Below are positions 1 through 9,052 of a stretch of 64,000 bases of DNA, piece after piece (the first letter of the stretch is position 1; the number at the start of each line of letters is the position of its first letter). This DNA is from Rhizobiales bacterium TNE-4. GTDB lineage: Bacteria > Pseudomonadota > Alphaproteobacteria > Rhizobiales > Beijerinckiaceae. The stretch covers positions 310,001 to 374,000 of the forward strand of contig JAHRCV010000003.1 of assembly GCA_019083985.1 (NCBI GenBank), read 5' to 3'. The position numbers and the translations under genes were made by a program. Under the pieces are notes generated by a model. That model saw only the letters and a program-made list of their open reading frames with translations. It was not told where the DNA came from and ran no database searches.

Positions 1-624
1 CGTAATGCCAACATCGGCGGCGAGGAATTTTTCGCGCAAAACTTGGCGTGCTTCGGTGAGGAGCTGGACCGGCTCAGAAAGATCACGGTTCGGATCAAGA
101 TGCGTATGCACGCGGCGGAAATCACTTTCTACCTGCGTCGCATTCAAATGTACGGCTGGCGCGATGATGTGGGACGGTGCTTCATTGCGCAGCTGAATGA
201 TGTATTCACCCAGATCGGTTTCAACCGGCGTCATGCCGGCCGCTTCGATCGCAGCATTCAGATTGATCTCTTCCGAGATCATCGACTTGCCTTTGGTAAC
301 GGTTTTGGCGCCCGCCTTACGGCAAATATCGACAATGGCTTGGCGGGCTTCTTCCGCCGTACGCGCCCAATGCACATGCCCGCCCGCATCCTGAACTTTG
401 TTTTCCCATTTCTCGAGATAGAGATCGAGATTGGCGAGCGTGTGATTTTTGATGTCGCGCGCACTGTCGCGTAGCGCCTCGAATTCTGGCAGCTTTGCCG
501 CCACAGCGGCGCGCTTGTCGATGAAGCCTTGGCGCACATTGGAGAGCGCCATCTGGAGCTGCTCGTCCTTCAGCGCCTCATGCGCATTCTCTTTGAAATA
601 AGGAGAGGTGGGATGCGCGGTCAT
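1..624 (-). CDS. lutB: LutB-type iron-sulfur protein of lactate oxidation, 5' part only
   Basis: This is the first 208 codons of a LutB/YkgF-type protein; the rest lies beyond the left edge. In this family LutB works with LutA and LutC to oxidise L-lactate to pyruvate. I translated it by hand from the minus strand: it begins MTAHPTSPYF, and the LUD-type core motif KGKSMISEEINLN is at residues 111-123. The ferredoxin-like cysteine motifs expected in the C-terminal half are not in the window. Its ATG overlaps the TGA of the upstream lutA gene (ATGA), so the two are translationally coupled. A lutC gene would be expected further left but cannot be seen. The family call rests on recognised motifs and on the lutA neighbour. 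Confidence 0.85.
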   Translation of the reverse strand, partial: MTAHPTSPYFKENAHEALKDEQLQMALSNVRQGFIDKRAAVAAKLPEFEALRDSARDIKNHTLANLDLYLEKWENKVQDAGGHVHWARTAEEARQAIVDICRKAGAKTVTKGKSMISEEINLNAAIEAAGMTPVETDLGEYIIQLRNEAPSHIIAPAVHLNATQVESDFRRVHTHLDPNRDLSEPVQLLTEARQVLREKFLAADVGIT

Positions 625-1427
625 CGTGTCTTCTCCTGACCGTTCGGCGCGCCGATCGGCGGCACATCCGTCATGCCTGCAAGCACTTCGGCCACATGGC
701 GCACGGCGATGGTCGAACCCATGCGTGAGAGTTTGCCTGCCATGTTCATCAGGCAGCCAAGATCGCCTGCAATCAACATGTCAGGCTCGGCCGCTTCAAT
801 GTTTTCGGCTTTTTTCGTCACGATGGAATCGGAAATCTCGCCATATTTAACAGCGAACGTGCCACCAAAGCCGCAGCACACTTCGTTTTCGTTCATCTCC
901 GTGAGGTGCAATCCCTCAACCGATTGCAGCAGCAGGCGCGGCTGTTTTTTCACGCCGAGTTCGCGCAGGCCCGAGCAGGAATCGTGATAGGTCGCGGTCC
1001 CCGAGATAGACGCATCGACTTTCCGTACGCCAAGCACGTCGACGAGGAAGCTCGTCAATTCATAGGTCTTTTCGGCGATCTCATCGGCACGCCGCGCGAG
1101 GTTCGGGTCATGCTTGAAGAGTTCGGGATAATGTTTGCGCACCTGTCCCGCGCAGGAGCCAGAGGGCGCCACGATATAATCATAGCCCTCAAACGCCGTG
1201 ATCATCTGTTCGGCCAAAGCGCGCGCGGTATCGCGGTCACCGGAGTTGAAGGCGGGCTGCCCGCAGCAGGTCTGGGATGGCACTTCGACGATGCAGCCGG
1301 CATCTTCGAGCAGCTTGGCGGTGGCCATGCCGATCGAGGGGCGCATCAAATCGACGAGGCAGGTGGCAAACAGGGCCACGCGCGGCGGACGGGATGAGGT
1401 GGGTGCGGCCAAAAGGGCCTCCTTCAA
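621..1427 (-). CDS. lutA: LutA-type Fe-S oxidoreductase subunit
   Basis: This is a 268-residue protein with two cysteine-rich CCG domains: TCCGQPAF at residues 53-60 and VCCGFGGT at 183-190. These are the hallmark of LutA/YkgE and of the C-terminal half of GlcF, where they hold Fe-S or heterodisulfide-type centres. With LutB it is predicted to oxidise L-lactate in the cytoplasm or at the inner membrane. The first dozen residues (MKEALLAAPTSS) look disordered, so a slightly later start is possible. It is the first gene of a minus-strand operon with lutB and is divergent from the DUF3422 gene, leaving about 140 bp for both promoters. Confidence 0.88.
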   Translation of the reverse strand: MKEALLAAPTSSRPPRVALFATCLVDLMRPSIGMATAKLLEDAGCIVEVPSQTCCGQPAFNSGDRDTARALAEQMITAFEGYDYIVAPSGSCAGQVRKHYPELFKHDPNLARRADEIAEKTYELTSFLVDVLGVRKVDASISGTATYHDSCSGLRELGVKKQPRLLLQSVEGLHLTEMNENEVCCGFGGTFAVKYGEISDSIVTKKAENIEAAEPDMLIAGDLGCLMNMAGKLSRMGSTIAVRHVAEVLAGMTDVPPIGAPNGQEKTR

Positions 1428-1571
1428 TGCTGAGGGCCGGGACGATGGCCTAGACCTAACGCAAGTGCAAGATGGTGTTTCACCGCGCCGTTCTGTACTT
1501 CCGGCCTTGAAGCGCAGGCCTCACCGCCCCATGCTCCAGTTTCGGAAACAGGGCTTGAGCGGAAGCGGGTC

Positions 1572-2864
1572 ATGACCACGACGGGACTGCCTTTCGACGA
1601 TCTCAAGCCACATCCGCAACGCGATGCGGTGCTGGGTGAAGTGCATGCCCGGCCTTTCCATCCGCTCGCGGCCCCGCGCCGTCTCCTTCATTTCGCCTTC
1701 ATGACCGACGCCGCCTCCGCGCGGGCGGACCGGCAGGCGCTCGCCGTCTTTTGTGAGCGACAGGGGCTGCCCGGCCCCGGCGAGAACGCCAAGCACCATC
1801 GGTTGACGTTAGGGGATATGGCCCTGCGCTGGGAACAGCACAGCGAGTTCACCACCTACACCGTCGATGTGCCGGGCGATCCCGCGCGCGCCTTCTTCCC
1901 CGATCCGCGCGCTTTGCCGACGCCTTTCACCGGCTTGCCAGCACCCGGCCCGCTTCTTGTGGCGGTTGATCTGCATATTTTGCCCGCTTCGGCTCACCTC
2001 GATCTTGAGGCCGTGTTTGATCCGATGAGCTTATCGGTGGCGCAAGTCGTTAATGGCGATGCCGTCGCCGCGACCGATTTCCGCGCCGTGCGTGATGGGT
2101 TCGTCCGCATCGCCGTGCTCGACCGCAAGCTCGATGGCAAGGCCGCTGGGGCGCTCGCCATTCGGCTTTTGGAGATCGAAACCTACCGGATCTTGGCCCT
2201 TTATGGCCTGCCGCTGGCCCAGCGCCTGTCGCCTTCGGTCGGCACCGCCGAGCAGGAATTGGCGCGGATCAGCAATGCCATGGCCTCGACGGAGGGGCTC
2301 GAATCCGACAATCGGCTGTTGGAACAGCTCACCGGGCTTGCCGCCCGCTCAGAGGCTGAGGCAACGGAAGCGGCTTTTCGCTTCGGAGCCAGCCGCGCCT
2401 ATGACGGCATCGTCCAGCAGCGTCTGCAGGCGATCAAGGAAGAGCCCTATCTCGCCTATCCCACGATCAGCTCCTTCCTGTCGCGCCGGATGGCGCCCGC
2501 CATGCGCACCTGCCAGATGCTGCAGGAACGCCAGGCCGACCTCTCGCGCAAGCTCACCCGTGCCGCAAACCTGCTGCGCACGCGGGTCGACGTAGAGATC
2601 GAGCGACAGAACCGCGATCTCCTGCATTCAATGAACGACCGCGCCCGCATGCAGCTGAGGCTGCAGCAGACCGTCGAAGGCCTGTCGGTCGCCGCCATCT
2701 CTTATTACGTCGTGAGCCTTGGCTCCTACGTCTTCAAGGCGCTGAAGGACCTCGGCTGGCTGCCCGTCGATCCCGTCATTGCGACGGCTCTGTTCGTACC
2801 CGTCTCAATTCTGGGGATCGCGGTCGTCGTTCGGCAAATCCGGCACCGCTTCGAGAAATCCTGA
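1572..2864 (+). CDS. DUF3422 family membrane-anchored protein
   Basis: This is a 430-residue protein that I recognise as the DUF3422 family (opening FDDLKPHPQRDAVLGEVHARPF). Most of it is soluble and rich in helix, with a charged coiled-coil-like part at about residues 320-370 (QADLSRKLTRAANLLRTRVD and following). Two hydrophobic segments come at the C-terminus (about 373-392 and 401-420), followed by a short basic tail. That suggests a soluble domain attached to the inner membrane by a C-terminal hairpin. No enzymatic motif is visible and the family has no settled function. It lies between the lut operon (divergent) and glcDEF (downstream, same strand, 57 bp away), so a link to lactate or glycolate oxidation is possible but is only inference. 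Confidence 0.8.
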   Translation: MTTTGLPFDDLKPHPQRDAVLGEVHARPFHPLAAPRRLLHFAFMTDAASARADRQALAVFCERQGLPGPGENAKHHRLTLGDMALRWEQHSEFTTYTVDVPGDPARAFFPDPRALPTPFTGLPAPGPLLVAVDLHILPASAHLDLEAVFDPMSLSVAQVVNGDAVAATDFRAVRDGFVRIAVLDRKLDGKAAGALAIRLLEIETYRILALYGLPLAQRLSPSVGTAEQELARISNAMASTEGLESDNRLLEQLTGLAARSEAEATEAAFRFGASRAYDGIVQQRLQAIKEEPYLAYPTISSFLSRRMAPAMRTCQMLQERQADLSRKLTRAANLLRTRVDVEIERQNRDLLHSMNDRARMQLRLQQTVEGLSVAAISYYVVSLGSYVFKALKDLGWLPVDPVIATALFVPVSILGIAVVVRQIRHRFEKS

Positions 2865-2921
2865 TCTTTCGCGCGTGCGGCCAAACCGGTAAGTTCTGCT
2901 ACCCCTTTTTCATGCGAGGCC

Positions 2922-4355
2922 ATGATGACCATCGCTTTCCCCCTGCCCGATGCGGCCATTCTGACGCGGCGCGATTCCATCGTTGCGGCGTTGCGCGCTC
3001 TTCTCCCGACTGAATGCGTGATCGAGAGCGAGGAAGAACGCCGCGCGTTTGAAACCGATGCGCTCACCGCCTATCGCAAGATGCCACTGGCCGTGGTGTT
3101 GCCGCGCTCGACGGCGGAAGTGGCAGCCGTGATGCGCTACTGCCATGAGGCAGGTGTTAAAGTCGTTGCACGTGGTGCTGGTACGTCGCTCTCTGGCGGT
3201 GCGATCCCGCAGGAAGATGCCATCATTCTCGGGCTCGCAAAGATGAGCCGCGTGCTTGATGTGAACTTCGCCGACCGCACCATGCGTGTTGAAGCAGGCA
3301 TCACCAATCTCGCCATTTCCAACCATGTGATGGGCGAAGGCTTTTTCTACGCACCCGATCCGTCGTCGCAATTGGCCTGCACCATTGGCGGCAATATCGG
3401 CATGAATTCCGGTGGCGCCCATTGTCTCAAATATGGCGTGACGACGAACAATATTCTCGGCGTCACCATGGTGCTTGTTGATGGCACAGTGGTTGAGATT
3501 GGTGGCGATGCGCTTGATGCGCCGGGCTATGATTTGCTCGGTCTTGTCGTCGGCTCGGAAGGCCAGCTTGGCATCGTGACGGAAGCGACCGTGCGTATTC
3601 TGCGCGCTGCAGAAGGTGCGCGCCCTGTTCTGTTCGGTTTTGATTCCAGCGAGACGGCCGGCGCCTGTGTCGCCGCTATCATTGCTGCCGGGATCATTCC
3701 GGTCGCGATGGAATTCATGGACAAGCAGGCGGTCGAAATCTGCGAAGCCTTTGCGCATGCAGGCTATCCGCTCGATGTCGAAGCCTTGCTCATCATCGAA
3801 GTGGAAGGCTCTGACGCTGAGATGGACGCGATGCTCGCGCGCATCGTTGCCATTGCGCAGCAATACAATGTCAAAACAATCAAGGAATCAAAATCAGCGC
3901 TTGAGACGGCTTTGATTTGGAAGGGCCGCAAATCGGCATTCGGTGCAACAGGCCGCATCGCTGATTATATCTGCATGGACGGCACCATCCCGACAGGGCA
4001 ATTGCCTTATGTGCTCCGTCGTATTGATGAAATCGTGAAGAGCTATGGCCTGCGTGTCGCCAACGTGTTCCACGCGGGCGACGGCAATTTGCATCCGCTT
4101 ATTCTTTATAATGTCAATGATCCGGAAGAAGCGCGTAAAGCGGAAGCCGCCGGCAATGACATTCTCACGCTCTGCGTCGATGTTGGTGGTTGTCTCACCG
4201 GCGAGCATGGTGTCGGTATCGAGAAGCGCGATTTGATGCGCCATCAATTCACAGACGCTGAATTGCATCAGCAACAACGTGTCCGCGCTGTCTTTGATCG
4301 TCACTGGCTCCTCAACCCGGCCAAAGTCTTCCCGCTTGAAGGCCGCCTCGCATGA
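2922..4355 (+). CDS. glcD: Glycolate oxidase FAD-binding subunit GlcD
   Basis: This is the FAD-linked catalytic subunit of glycolate oxidase (glycolate to glyoxylate, electrons passed on through GlcF). The 477-residue length is normal. The PCMH-type FAD-binding loop ARGAGTSLSGGA is at residues 83-94. The C-terminal FAD-oxidase domain has HAGDGNLHP at 384-392 and GEHGVG at 427-432, both typical of the GlcD/D-lactate dehydrogenase family. Two ATG codons three bases apart (the second gives MTIAF) are equally usable. The gene overlaps glcE by four bases (ATGA), so glcD-glcE-glcF form one operon. D-lactate dehydrogenase is the alternative reading, but the presence of GlcE and GlcF favours glycolate. 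Confidence 0.93.
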   Translation: MMTIAFPLPDAAILTRRDSIVAALRALLPTECVIESEEERRAFETDALTAYRKMPLAVVLPRSTAEVAAVMRYCHEAGVKVVARGAGTSLSGGAIPQEDAIILGLAKMSRVLDVNFADRTMRVEAGITNLAISNHVMGEGFFYAPDPSSQLACTIGGNIGMNSGGAHCLKYGVTTNNILGVTMVLVDGTVVEIGGDALDAPGYDLLGLVVGSEGQLGIVTEATVRILRAAEGARPVLFGFDSSETAGACVAAIIAAGIIPVAMEFMDKQAVEICEAFAHAGYPLDVEALLIIEVEGSDAEMDAMLARIVAIAQQYNVKTIKESKSALETALIWKGRKSAFGATGRIADYICMDGTIPTGQLPYVLRRIDEIVKSYGLRVANVFHAGDGNLHPLILYNVNDPEEARKAEAAGNDILTLCVDVGGCLTGEHGVGIEKRDLMRHQFTDAELHQQQRVRAVFDRHWLLNPAKVFPLEGRLA

Positions 4356-5533
4356 CTGAAATTTTGTTGCCGAAGAGCGAGGCGGATGCTGTCGCCATCG
4401 TTCAGGATTTGCGTGCGCGTAAAACGCCGGTCACGGTCGCGGGTCAAGGAACAAAAGCGTCCATCGGTCGTCCTGCGCAGGATGAATTGACCCTGTCCTC
4501 GCGTGCGATGAGTGGCGTCACGCTGTATGAACCTGCCGAGATGATGATCCGCGCTTTGCCCGGCACACCTGTGGCAGAGTTGGAAGCGACGCTCGCGAGC
4601 AAAGGTCAGCGCCTCCCCTTCGAGCCCATGGATTATCGCGTGCTGCTTGGCACGACTGGTGAGCCGACTGTCGGCGGCATGGTGGCCGCTAATATTTCGG
4701 GTCCACGCCGCATCATGGTGGGTGCGTGCCGCGATTCCTTGATCGGCGTGCGTATCGTCACCGGCCGTGGCGAAGCGATTTCGAGTGGCGGCCGGGTGAT
4801 GAAAAATGTCACCGGACTTGACCTTGTGAAATTGGCGGCAGGCTCCTGGGGCACGCTCGGTCTCTTCACCGAATTGACCTTCAAGGTTCTTCCCGTCACG
4901 GAGACGAGCGCCACCTTGATGATCCATGGCCTCTCTCCCGCGCAGGCGGTGGACGCGATGGCGCGCGCTTTGGGTTCGCCCTTTGAAGTGAATGGGGCTG
5001 CCCATCTGCCATCAAGCATTGATCGCGTCGCGAAAACCTTGCTGCGTTTGGAAGGCTTTGCGCCATCGGTAACGTATCGCCTCGATGCTTTGCGTACATT
5101 GCTCGCCGGATTTGGCAGTGCCGATGTCGTTACGGCTGATGCATCCGAAGTGTTGTGGCAGAATGTGCGCGATGCGCGTTTTCTCGCCACTGGTGATGAT
5201 TGCGTCTGGCGTGTGTCTGTTGCGCCGACGAAAGCGCCGCTTCTACTCGAGGATTTGGGCGCAGTACCACAATGCTGGTTTATGGATTGGGGCGGTGGAT
5301 TGCTCTGGCTTGCGACCAAGCCGCAAGGCGATGCCGGTGCGAAAACCCTGCGACAGGCGACGCAAAAATTCAAAGCACACGCCACGCTGATCCGCGCACC
5401 GCAATCCATCCGTGCGCATGTCGATGTGTTCGAGCCGCCTGCATCGCCTGTTCGTATGTTGAGCGAAGGCATCAAGGATGCGTTCGATCCGGATCGTCTG
5501 TTCAATGCTGGCCGCATGATGGCGGGACTGTAA
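4352..5533 (+). CDS. glcE: Glycolate oxidase FAD-binding subunit GlcE
   Basis: This is the second FAD-binding subunit of glycolate oxidase, 393 residues. It resembles the N-terminal half of GlcD but is shorter. The flavin-binding stretch includes VAGQGTKASIGRP near residues 29-41 and VGGMVAANISGPRR near 107-120. GlcE is required for activity of the GlcDEF complex in the well-studied enterobacterial system. The start overlaps the glcD stop (ATGA), and glcF begins three bases after its TAA, so translation of the three subunits is tightly coupled. Confidence 0.92.
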   Translation: MTEILLPKSEADAVAIVQDLRARKTPVTVAGQGTKASIGRPAQDELTLSSRAMSGVTLYEPAEMMIRALPGTPVAELEATLASKGQRLPFEPMDYRVLLGTTGEPTVGGMVAANISGPRRIMVGACRDSLIGVRIVTGRGEAISSGGRVMKNVTGLDLVKLAAGSWGTLGLFTELTFKVLPVTETSATLMIHGLSPAQAVDAMARALGSPFEVNGAAHLPSSIDRVAKTLLRLEGFAPSVTYRLDALRTLLAGFGSADVVTADASEVLWQNVRDARFLATGDDCVWRVSVAPTKAPLLLEDLGAVPQCWFMDWGGGLLWLATKPQGDAGAKTLRQATQKFKAHATLIRAPQSIRAHVDVFEPPASPVRMLSEGIKDAFDPDRLFNAGRMMAGL

Positions 5534-5536
5534 GCC

Positions 5537-6856
5537 ATGCAAACCAATTTTTCTCTCGCGCAACTGGCGGATCCGGCGATGGCTTCGTCGGAAAAAATCC
5601 TGCGCGCCTGCGTGCATTGCGGTTTCTGTACCGCCACTTGCCCGACCTATCTTCTGCTGGGTGATGAGCTCGATTCACCGCGCGGTCGCATCTATATGAT
5701 GAAGGAGATGCTCGAGAGCGGCGCGCCGGCGCGCGCCGAAGTAGTCAAGCATATTGATCGTTGCCTCTCCTGCCTGTCCTGCATGACGACGTGTCCGTCC
5801 GGCGTCAATTACATGCATCTTGTCGATCATGGTCGCGCCTATATCGAGGAGACTTATCAGCGTCCCTTCGTTGATCGCCTGATGCGCAATACGCTTGCGG
5901 CGATCCTGCCTTATCCCAATCGCTTCCGCTTGGCGTTGCTCGGCGCGTGGCTTGCCAAGCCATTCGCGCCGCTCATGCGTGCCCTGCCTTTCGTTGGCCG
6001 GCGTCTGGCTGCGATGCTGTCACTTGCGCCTGCGCGCCTCCCGTCGCGTTCGGGTTTTGAAGGCCCGCAGCGATTCGCCGCGGAAGGGCAGCGCAAAGGC
6101 CGCGTCGCCCTCTTGTCGGGTTGTGCGCAAAGCGTTCTTGCACCGAACATCAACGAAGCAACGATCCGGTTGCTCACCCGTATGGGGATCGAAGTCGTGC
6201 TGCCGCAGAATGAAAGCTGCTGCGGCGCGCTCGTCCATCACATGGGCAAGGAGCATGAGAGCCACGCGATGGCGAAACAGCTGATCGATGCGTGGGTCGC
6301 CGAGCATCAGCGTGAGCCGCTCGATGCCATCGTCATCACGGCCTCGGGCTGTGGCACGACGATCAAGGATTACGGCTTCATGTTCCGCGATGATAAAGCC
6401 TATGCGGCCAAGGCCGCGACTGTCTCATCGCTTGCCAAAGACATTACCGAAGTGCTGGCCCGTTTCGGTTTGCCGGAGACGCATTTCAAACATGAGGCGC
6501 CACTCGCCTATCATTCGGCCTGTTCGATGCAGCATGGCCAGCAAGTGCGCGATGAGCCCAAGAAGCTTCTCACGCAAGCGGGCTTCAAGGTGAAGGACGT
6601 ACCGGAAGGGCATATCTGCTGCGGCTCGGCGGGCACCTATAATCTGCTCCAGCCAGAACTCTCTGGCCGCCTGCGTGATCGCAAGGTCGGCAACATCGCC
6701 AAGACCAAAGCGGCCTTGGTCGCCACTGGCAATATCGGTTGTATGACGCAGCTGGCCAAAGGTTTCGCCGATCACGATCACGACGTGGCCGTGGTCCACA
6801 CGGTCGAATTGCTCGATTGGGCGACGGGCGGCCCGAAGCCGGACGCGCTCCACTGA
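5537..6856 (+). CDS. glcF: Glycolate oxidase iron-sulfur subunit GlcF
   Basis: This is the electron-transfer subunit of glycolate oxidase, 439 residues. The N-terminus carries two 4Fe-4S ferredoxin motifs with cysteines at 25/28/31/35 and 75/78/81/85. The C-terminal half has two CCG domains (ESCCGALVHHMG and HICCGSAGTY), which are related to LutA in this same window. It passes electrons from GlcD/GlcE flavins to the membrane pool. The stop codon is itself the first three bases of a 14-bp tandem repeat (listed separately), so the gene's 3' end has been remodelled by slippage or duplication. Downstream lies malate synthase, which would consume the glyoxylate made here. Confidence 0.93.
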   Translation: MQTNFSLAQLADPAMASSEKILRACVHCGFCTATCPTYLLLGDELDSPRGRIYMMKEMLESGAPARAEVVKHIDRCLSCLSCMTTCPSGVNYMHLVDHGRAYIEETYQRPFVDRLMRNTLAAILPYPNRFRLALLGAWLAKPFAPLMRALPFVGRRLAAMLSLAPARLPSRSGFEGPQRFAAEGQRKGRVALLSGCAQSVLAPNINEATIRLLTRMGIEVVLPQNESCCGALVHHMGKEHESHAMAKQLIDAWVAEHQREPLDAIVITASGCGTTIKDYGFMFRDDKAYAAKAATVSSLAKDITEVLARFGLPETHFKHEAPLAYHSACSMQHGQQVRDEPKKLLTQAGFKVKDVPEGHICCGSAGTYNLLQPELSGRLRDRKVGNIAKTKAALVATGNIGCMTQLAKGFADHDHDVAVVHTVELLDWATGGPKPDALH

Positions 6857-6907
6857 TCGGGCCAAATTGATCGGGCCAAATTGATCGGGCCAAATTGATC
6901 GGGCCAA
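6854..6907. repeat. 14-bp tandem repeat, almost four copies, across the glcF stop
   Basis: The unit TGATCGGGCCAAAT occurs three times perfectly (starting at 6854, 6868 and 6882). A fourth copy (from 6896) loses identity after 12 bases. The first TGA is the glcF stop codon, so every copy carries a potential stop. The repeat fills about half of the gap before malate synthase. I see no other copies of the array in this window. Confidence 0.95.
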
Positions 6908-6974
6908 GCGCGGCTTGAGAAACAGGCCTCGCGCACCACAATGCAACAAACTTCAAGAAAAGGGAGGCATCGCT

Positions 6975-8555
6975 ATGGCGGGTATTGAGATCAAGGGCGC
7001 AAAGGCCCCGCGGCAGGACGAGATCCTGACGCCGGAAGCGCTGGACTTTGTCGCCGCGCTCCATCGTCACTTCAATGGTCGCCGCAAGGAATTGCTCGCC
7101 AAGCGCGCTGAGCGTCAGAAGCGTTTCGACGCTGGCGAATTGCCAGACTTCCTGCCGGAGACGAAGCATATCCGCGAGAGTGACTGGACGGTTGCGCCGA
7201 TCCCGGCCGATCTCACGGATCGCCGCGTCGAAATCACCGGCCCTGTCGATCGCAAGATGATCGTCAACGCGCTTAATTCGGGCGCGAAAGTCTTCATGAC
7301 CGATTTTGAAGACGCCTCCTCGCCGACATGGGCGAACATGATCGAGGGTCAGGCCAATCTCAAGGATCTCTGGAACGGCCAGATCGATTTCACCGATGAG
7401 AAGACCGGCAAGCGTTACGCGCTTGGCCCCAACCCAGCGACGCTCCTCGTGCGTCCCCGCGGCTGGCATCTGCCGGAAGATCACGTCCTGGTCGATGGCG
7501 AACCGATTTCAGGCGGCTTGTTCGATTTCGGTCTCTATGTCTTCCACAACGCCAAAACCATTCTCGCCAAGGGCAAGACACCCGGCTTCTATCTGCCGAA
7601 GATGGAAAGCCATCTCGAAGCGCGGCTGTGGAATGATGCCTTCACCTTCGCGGAAAAGACGCTCGGCGTGCCGCATGGTTCCTTCCGCGCCACCATCCTG
7701 ATCGAGACGCTCCCTGCTGCGTTTGAGATGGATGAAATCCTTTACGAAATGCGCGATCACATCGTCGGCCTCAATTGCGGCCGTTGGGATTACATCTTCT
7801 CCTTCATCAAGCGTCTGCGGAAGAATCCGAATTTCCTCACGCCAGATCGCGGCGTGATGGTGATGGGCTCGAACTTCCTTGCGGCGTATTCGCTGCTTTT
7901 GATCAAGACCTGCCATCGCCGCAATGCATTTGCGATGGGCGGTATGGCCGCGCAAATTCCAGTGAAGGGCAATGACGAAGCCAATCAGGCAGCCTTTGCC
8001 AAGGTTCGTGCCGATAAAGAGCGTGAAGCCACCAATGGCCATGATGGCACATGGGTCGCGCACCCCGATCTCGTGCCGGTCGCGATGGAAGTCTTCAACC
8101 GCGTGATGCCGCAGGCTAATCAGGTCGACAAGAAACGGCAGGATGTGAACATCACGCGCGATGATATGCTGTCGGTTCATAAGGGTGAGCGCACGGAAGC
8201 AGGCTTGCGCGAAAATATCCGCGTCGGCGTGCAATATATCGAGGCCTGGTTGCGCGGCCGCGGCGCGGTGCCGCTCTACAATCTCATGGAAGACGCCGCG
8301 ACGGCGGAAATCTCACGCGCCCAGATCTGGCAATGGCTTTACCATGGCGCCACGCTCAGCGATGGCCGCAAGGTGACGCCGGAGCTGTTCCGCGAAGTGC
8401 TCAAGGATGAGATGGCAAAAGTGCGCGCCGCCATCGGCCCTGAGAATTATGACAAGGGTCGCTTCCCTGAAGCGGTCAAGCTTTTCGAAGAGATGTCGCT
8501 TGCGCCTGACTTCGAAGAATTCCTGACGCTCCCGGCCTACAAACTGCTGGGCTGA
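6975..8555 (+). CDS. aceB: Malate synthase (A-type)
   Basis: This enzyme condenses glyoxylate with acetyl-CoA to give malate. It fits directly after glycolate oxidase: glycolate to glyoxylate to malate. The chosen ATG gives 526 residues and is preceded by a good ribosome-binding site (AAGGGAGG, about 8 bases upstream). A longer frame from 6915 has no such site. The malate synthase signature RDHIVGLNCGRWDYIF is at residues 260-275, and the acidic FMTDFEDASSPTW stretch at 107-119 belongs to the TIM-barrel active site. Length and motifs match the A form rather than the much longer G form. A hairpin terminator follows the gene, so glcDEF-aceB may be one transcript ending there. Confidence 0.93.
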   Translation: MAGIEIKGAKAPRQDEILTPEALDFVAALHRHFNGRRKELLAKRAERQKRFDAGELPDFLPETKHIRESDWTVAPIPADLTDRRVEITGPVDRKMIVNALNSGAKVFMTDFEDASSPTWANMIEGQANLKDLWNGQIDFTDEKTGKRYALGPNPATLLVRPRGWHLPEDHVLVDGEPISGGLFDFGLYVFHNAKTILAKGKTPGFYLPKMESHLEARLWNDAFTFAEKTLGVPHGSFRATILIETLPAAFEMDEILYEMRDHIVGLNCGRWDYIFSFIKRLRKNPNFLTPDRGVMVMGSNFLAAYSLLLIKTCHRRNAFAMGGMAAQIPVKGNDEANQAAFAKVRADKEREATNGHDGTWVAHPDLVPVAMEVFNRVMPQANQVDKKRQDVNITRDDMLSVHKGERTEAGLRENIRVGVQYIEAWLRGRGAVPLYNLMEDAATAEISRAQIWQWLYHGATLSDGRKVTPELFREVLKDEMAKVRAAIGPENYDKGRFPEAVKLFEEMSLAPDFEEFLTLPAYKLLG

Positions 8556-8575
8556 TCGTTTCACCGGCCATTATG

Positions 8576-8620
8576 CGCCCACGCTTCGGCAACTTCGCCG
8601 CAGCGTGGGCGTTTCCTTTT
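8576..8620 (+). terminator. Rho-independent terminator after malate synthase
   Basis: A 10-bp perfect stem (CGCCCACGCT with AGCGTGGGCG) encloses a 16-base loop and is followed by TTTCCTTTT. It lies about 20 bp after the malate synthase stop. Confidence 0.8.
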
Positions 8621-8643
8621 CTCGTCACGCGAGGAGAGTGCCC

Positions 8644-9024
8644 ATGCCGGACAAAAAGAAACCGCCCAAGGAAGACCCTGCCGCAGCAATGCCGCAGGAA
8701 GCCTCCGAAGAAACCGAAAAGCTGGTTGATGCCGGTTCTGAACTCTCATTCCCGGCGAGTGATCCACCCTCTTATATGGGCGGCTCGGCGATTATTGGCC
8801 CCCCTCCTTCAACCACCGATGAGCCGCCGCGCGAAGCGCCGTTAACAGAGGTGAGCGATAAGGAGGAGGTCACACCCACCAAGCTCGACTTGCCGAAAGG
8901 CGCCGTGCGCGCCGCCGAGAAAGCCGATCTGACCAAAGCCGCGACTGAGGCTGGTGACGAGGACGACGAAGAGGATCAGATCGCGCGCGAAGATGCCATG
9001 ACACGGCCCCGCCGCAAGACATGA
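8644..9024 (+). CDS. Small hydrophilic, Pro/Glu/Asp-rich protein of unknown function
   Basis: This is a predicted 126-residue protein starting MPDKKKPPKEDP, chosen because AGGAGAG lies 9 bases upstream. The earlier in-frame ATG at 8605 lies inside the terminator of the preceding gene. The sequence is rich in Pro, Glu, Asp, Lys and Ala, has no cysteine, and has no signal peptide or membrane segment. It is probably largely disordered: an acidic run DEDDEED near residues 106-112 and a basic end RPRRKT. The segment ELSFPASDPPSY (about 36-47) resembles the FPASDPP motif seen in short uncharacterised alphaproteobacterial proteins. I do not recognise a function. Confidence 0.6.
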   Translation: MPDKKKPPKEDPAAAMPQEASEETEKLVDAGSELSFPASDPPSYMGGSAIIGPPPSTTDEPPREAPLTEVSDKEEVTPTKLDLPKGAVRAAEKADLTKAATEAGDEDDEEDQIAREDAMTRPRRKT

Positions 9025-9052
9025 CGCGCGCGGGCGCAACCGTGCTCGTCGC

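Noticed and set aside
2910-3863. A 317-codon minus-strand frame opposite glcD
   Set aside because: It is a shadow of glcD; the composition is dominated by His, Arg and Ala, and it shows no domain.
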